Assembly: GCA_021781075.1 (NCBI GenBank)
Contig: JAJXXN010000155.1
Coordinates: 1-5,803, forward strand
Direction: 5' to 3'
DNA from: Acidobacteriota bacterium
Lineage (GTDB): Bacteria > Acidobacteriota > Terriglobia > Terriglobales > Acidobacteriaceae
DNA: 5,803 bases
A program made the translations under genes and the position numbers. Shown here piece by piece: positions 4,664 to 5,803 of the stretch (positions are counted from its first letter, which is position 1; every line of letters begins with the position of its first letter). The notes below the pieces were generated by a model. It saw nothing but the letters and a program-made list of their open reading frames with translations. It was not told the origin of the DNA and ran no database searches.

Positions 4664-5803
4664 TCAACTTGCCAGCGCAAAATTCCGCGCCGCCTCCAGC
4701 AGTGTTGCAACACTTTCTTTGGAGCAGCTTTCGGTGTAGAGGCGCATCAGTGGCTCAGTGCCCGAAGCACGCAGCAGGAGCCAGGTTTCCGCGGCATTCT
4801 GTTTTGTCCTTGCTTCCGGATTCTCAAGGAAAAACTTCACCCCGTCGAGAGTTTCGATTCCAAGTATTTTCATGCCGGCAAAGGTGGCGTCACCGGGCAT
4901 GAGCTGGCGGGCGCGGGCGATGGCGCGGTGCTTGATTTCGTCGGCGATATGCAGGTCGATGCGGCCATACTGGTGCTCGCCGTACTCGGCCTGCAATTCG
5001 GCAACCAACTGGCCCAGTGTTTTCTTTTCCTCGGCCATGACGTTGGCAAGAATCAGCGCATTCAACAGCCCATCGCGCTCGGGCAGGTGGCGTTGCAGCC
5101 CGATGCCGCCGGACTCCTCGCCACCAATCAAAATCTCGCGCTCAAGCATGTAGTCGCAGACGTACTTGAACCCAATGCCATGCTCGTGGAGCGTGCGCCC
5201 GTGCTTTTTGCAGATGCGGTCGAGCATCTTGGTCGTATTGAAAGCGCGCGTCACATCTCCGGGCCACCCCTTGCGCTTCAAAAGCCAACTGAGCATCACG
5301 CTCATGATCTTGTGCGGGTCGACGAAGTTTCCGTGCTCGTCGGTGGCACCAATGCGGTCTGCGTCGCCGTCGGTGCAGAGGCCGGCTACACAATGATGCC
5401 CCGCGGCGGCTTCGCCAAGGGCGCGGATGTGCGGCTCGATGGGCTCGGGATTGATGCCCGGGAAGAGCGGGTTGATCTCACCGCGGATCTGCACATGATC
5501 GACGCCGATGCGGGTGAAGATTTCGCTGAGGATGGTGCGGCCCGCGCCGTACATCGAGTCGATGGCGAACTTCATCCCCGAGCGCGCAATCAAATCAAGG
5601 TCAACAAATTTCTGAATCGCCTGGAGGTAAGGCGGGAGAAAATCGACCTCTTCCATGGCAGCCTGCTGCGCGGGTTTGGGGACAGGCGCGCCGAGTTGCG
5701 CCTCAATGGCGGCGATGATGGAGGGCTTGCCGGAGCCGCCGTACCAGGCCTTGTACTTCACGCCATTCCACTGCGCGGGATTGTGGGAGCTGGTGATCAT
5801 GAT
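4664..5803 (-). CDS. Phosphoglucomutase/phosphomannomutase (alpha-D-phosphohexomutase), 5' end outside the window
   Basis: This enzyme family interconverts hexose 1- and 6-phosphates (glucose, mannose or glucosamine) through a phosphoserine. It feeds nucleotide-sugar synthesis for glycogen, capsule or cell wall in the cytoplasm. Numbering from the first Met in the window, visible motifs in order are the phosphoserine loop TSSHNP (3-8, Ser5 catalytic), the Mg2+ loop DGDADR (144-149), the sugar-binding GGEESGG (226-232) followed by HLPERDG (238-244), and the phosphate-binding RASGTEPLMR (344-353). All four signatures are intact, so the enzyme should be active. Members are usually about 450-480 residues, so roughly 80-100 N-terminal residues lie beyond the right edge. 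The first Met here is internal: it directly precedes the active-site loop and the frame is open through 5803. Motifs alone do not settle whether glucose, mannose or glucosamine phosphate is preferred; NPLFPGINPEP (110-120) is a Pgm/Pmm-style segment. Confidence 0.95.
   Translation of the reverse strand: MMITSSHNPAQWNGVKYKAWYGGSGKPSIIAAIEAQLGAPVPKPAQQAAMEEVDFLPPYLQAIQKFVDLDLIARSGMKFAIDSMYGAGRTILSEIFTRIGVDHVQIRGEINPLFPGINPEPIEPHIRALGEAAAGHHCVAGLCTDGDADRIGATDEHGNFVDPHKIMSVMLSWLLKRKGWPGDVTRAFNTTKMLDRICKKHGRTLHEHGIGFKYVCDYMLEREILIGGEESGGIGLQRHLPERDGLLNALILANVMAEEKKTLGQLVAELQAEYGEHQYGRIDLHIADEIKHRAIARARQLMPGDATFAGMKILGIETLDGVKFFLENPEARTKQNAAETWLLLRASGTEPLMRLYTESCSKESVATLLEAARNFALAS

Noticed and set aside
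4651..4688. Inverted repeat GCGGAA/TTCCGC with a T-run on the minus strand just after the mutase stop, as an intrinsic terminator.
   Set aside because: The stem is only 6 bp with a 26-nt loop, and the T-run lies inside that loop next to one arm rather than after the stem, so it does not have terminator geometry. An inner TTGC/GCAA stem is too weak.

Overview
The window looks like a piece of an Acidobacteriota chromosome (soil-type, GC-rich, roughly 60% G+C). That placement is an inference. It rests on the style of the RuvB N-terminus, a stand-alone MacB-type permease, a secreted protein of a kind I associate with that phylum, and high GC at third codon positions. No mobile element, CRISPR array, rRNA or tRNA is visible. 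Most of the DNA is densely packed, ordinary chromosomal coding sequence.

Layout, left to right. Positions 1-239 are a relatively AT-rich leader with no convincing gene; a 7-bp word occurs there three times. On the plus strand follow ruvB (240-1277) and, 15 nt later behind a perfect AAGGAGG site, a peroxiredoxin-like/thioredoxin-fold protein (1293-1853). These two probably form one transcript. Facing them on the minus strand is a second two-gene unit: a MacB/FtsX-type ABC transporter permease (1967-3250) whose stop overlaps by 8 nt the start of a 39-residue single-pass membrane microprotein (1855-1974). A divergent intergenic region (3251-3359) separates the permease from a plus-strand secreted protein with a Sec signal peptide (3360-4175). 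Its stop lies 2 nt from the stop of a minus-strand small multi-pass membrane protein (4178-4588). Upstream of that gene, a 75-nt gap holds two copies of a palindromic word. The window ends inside a minus-strand phosphoglucomutase/phosphomannomutase (4664 to beyond 5803), which lacks its N-terminal part here.

How the genes work together. RuvB is the Holliday-junction branch-migration motor; its neighbour is a predicted redox protein with no obvious mechanistic link. The permease and microprotein are translationally coupled and may form one membrane complex, but no ABC ATPase or periplasmic adaptor lies beside them, so an ATPase must come from elsewhere. The sugar-phosphate mutase and the small membrane protein could share a transcript, since they lie on the same strand 75 nt apart.

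I see no strong evidence for a spectacular new system. The best leads are the permease-coupled microprotein, the repeated candidate operator words in front of ruvB and of the small membrane protein, and the uncharacterised secreted protein. Two convergent gene pairs have stops separated by only 1 and 2 nt.
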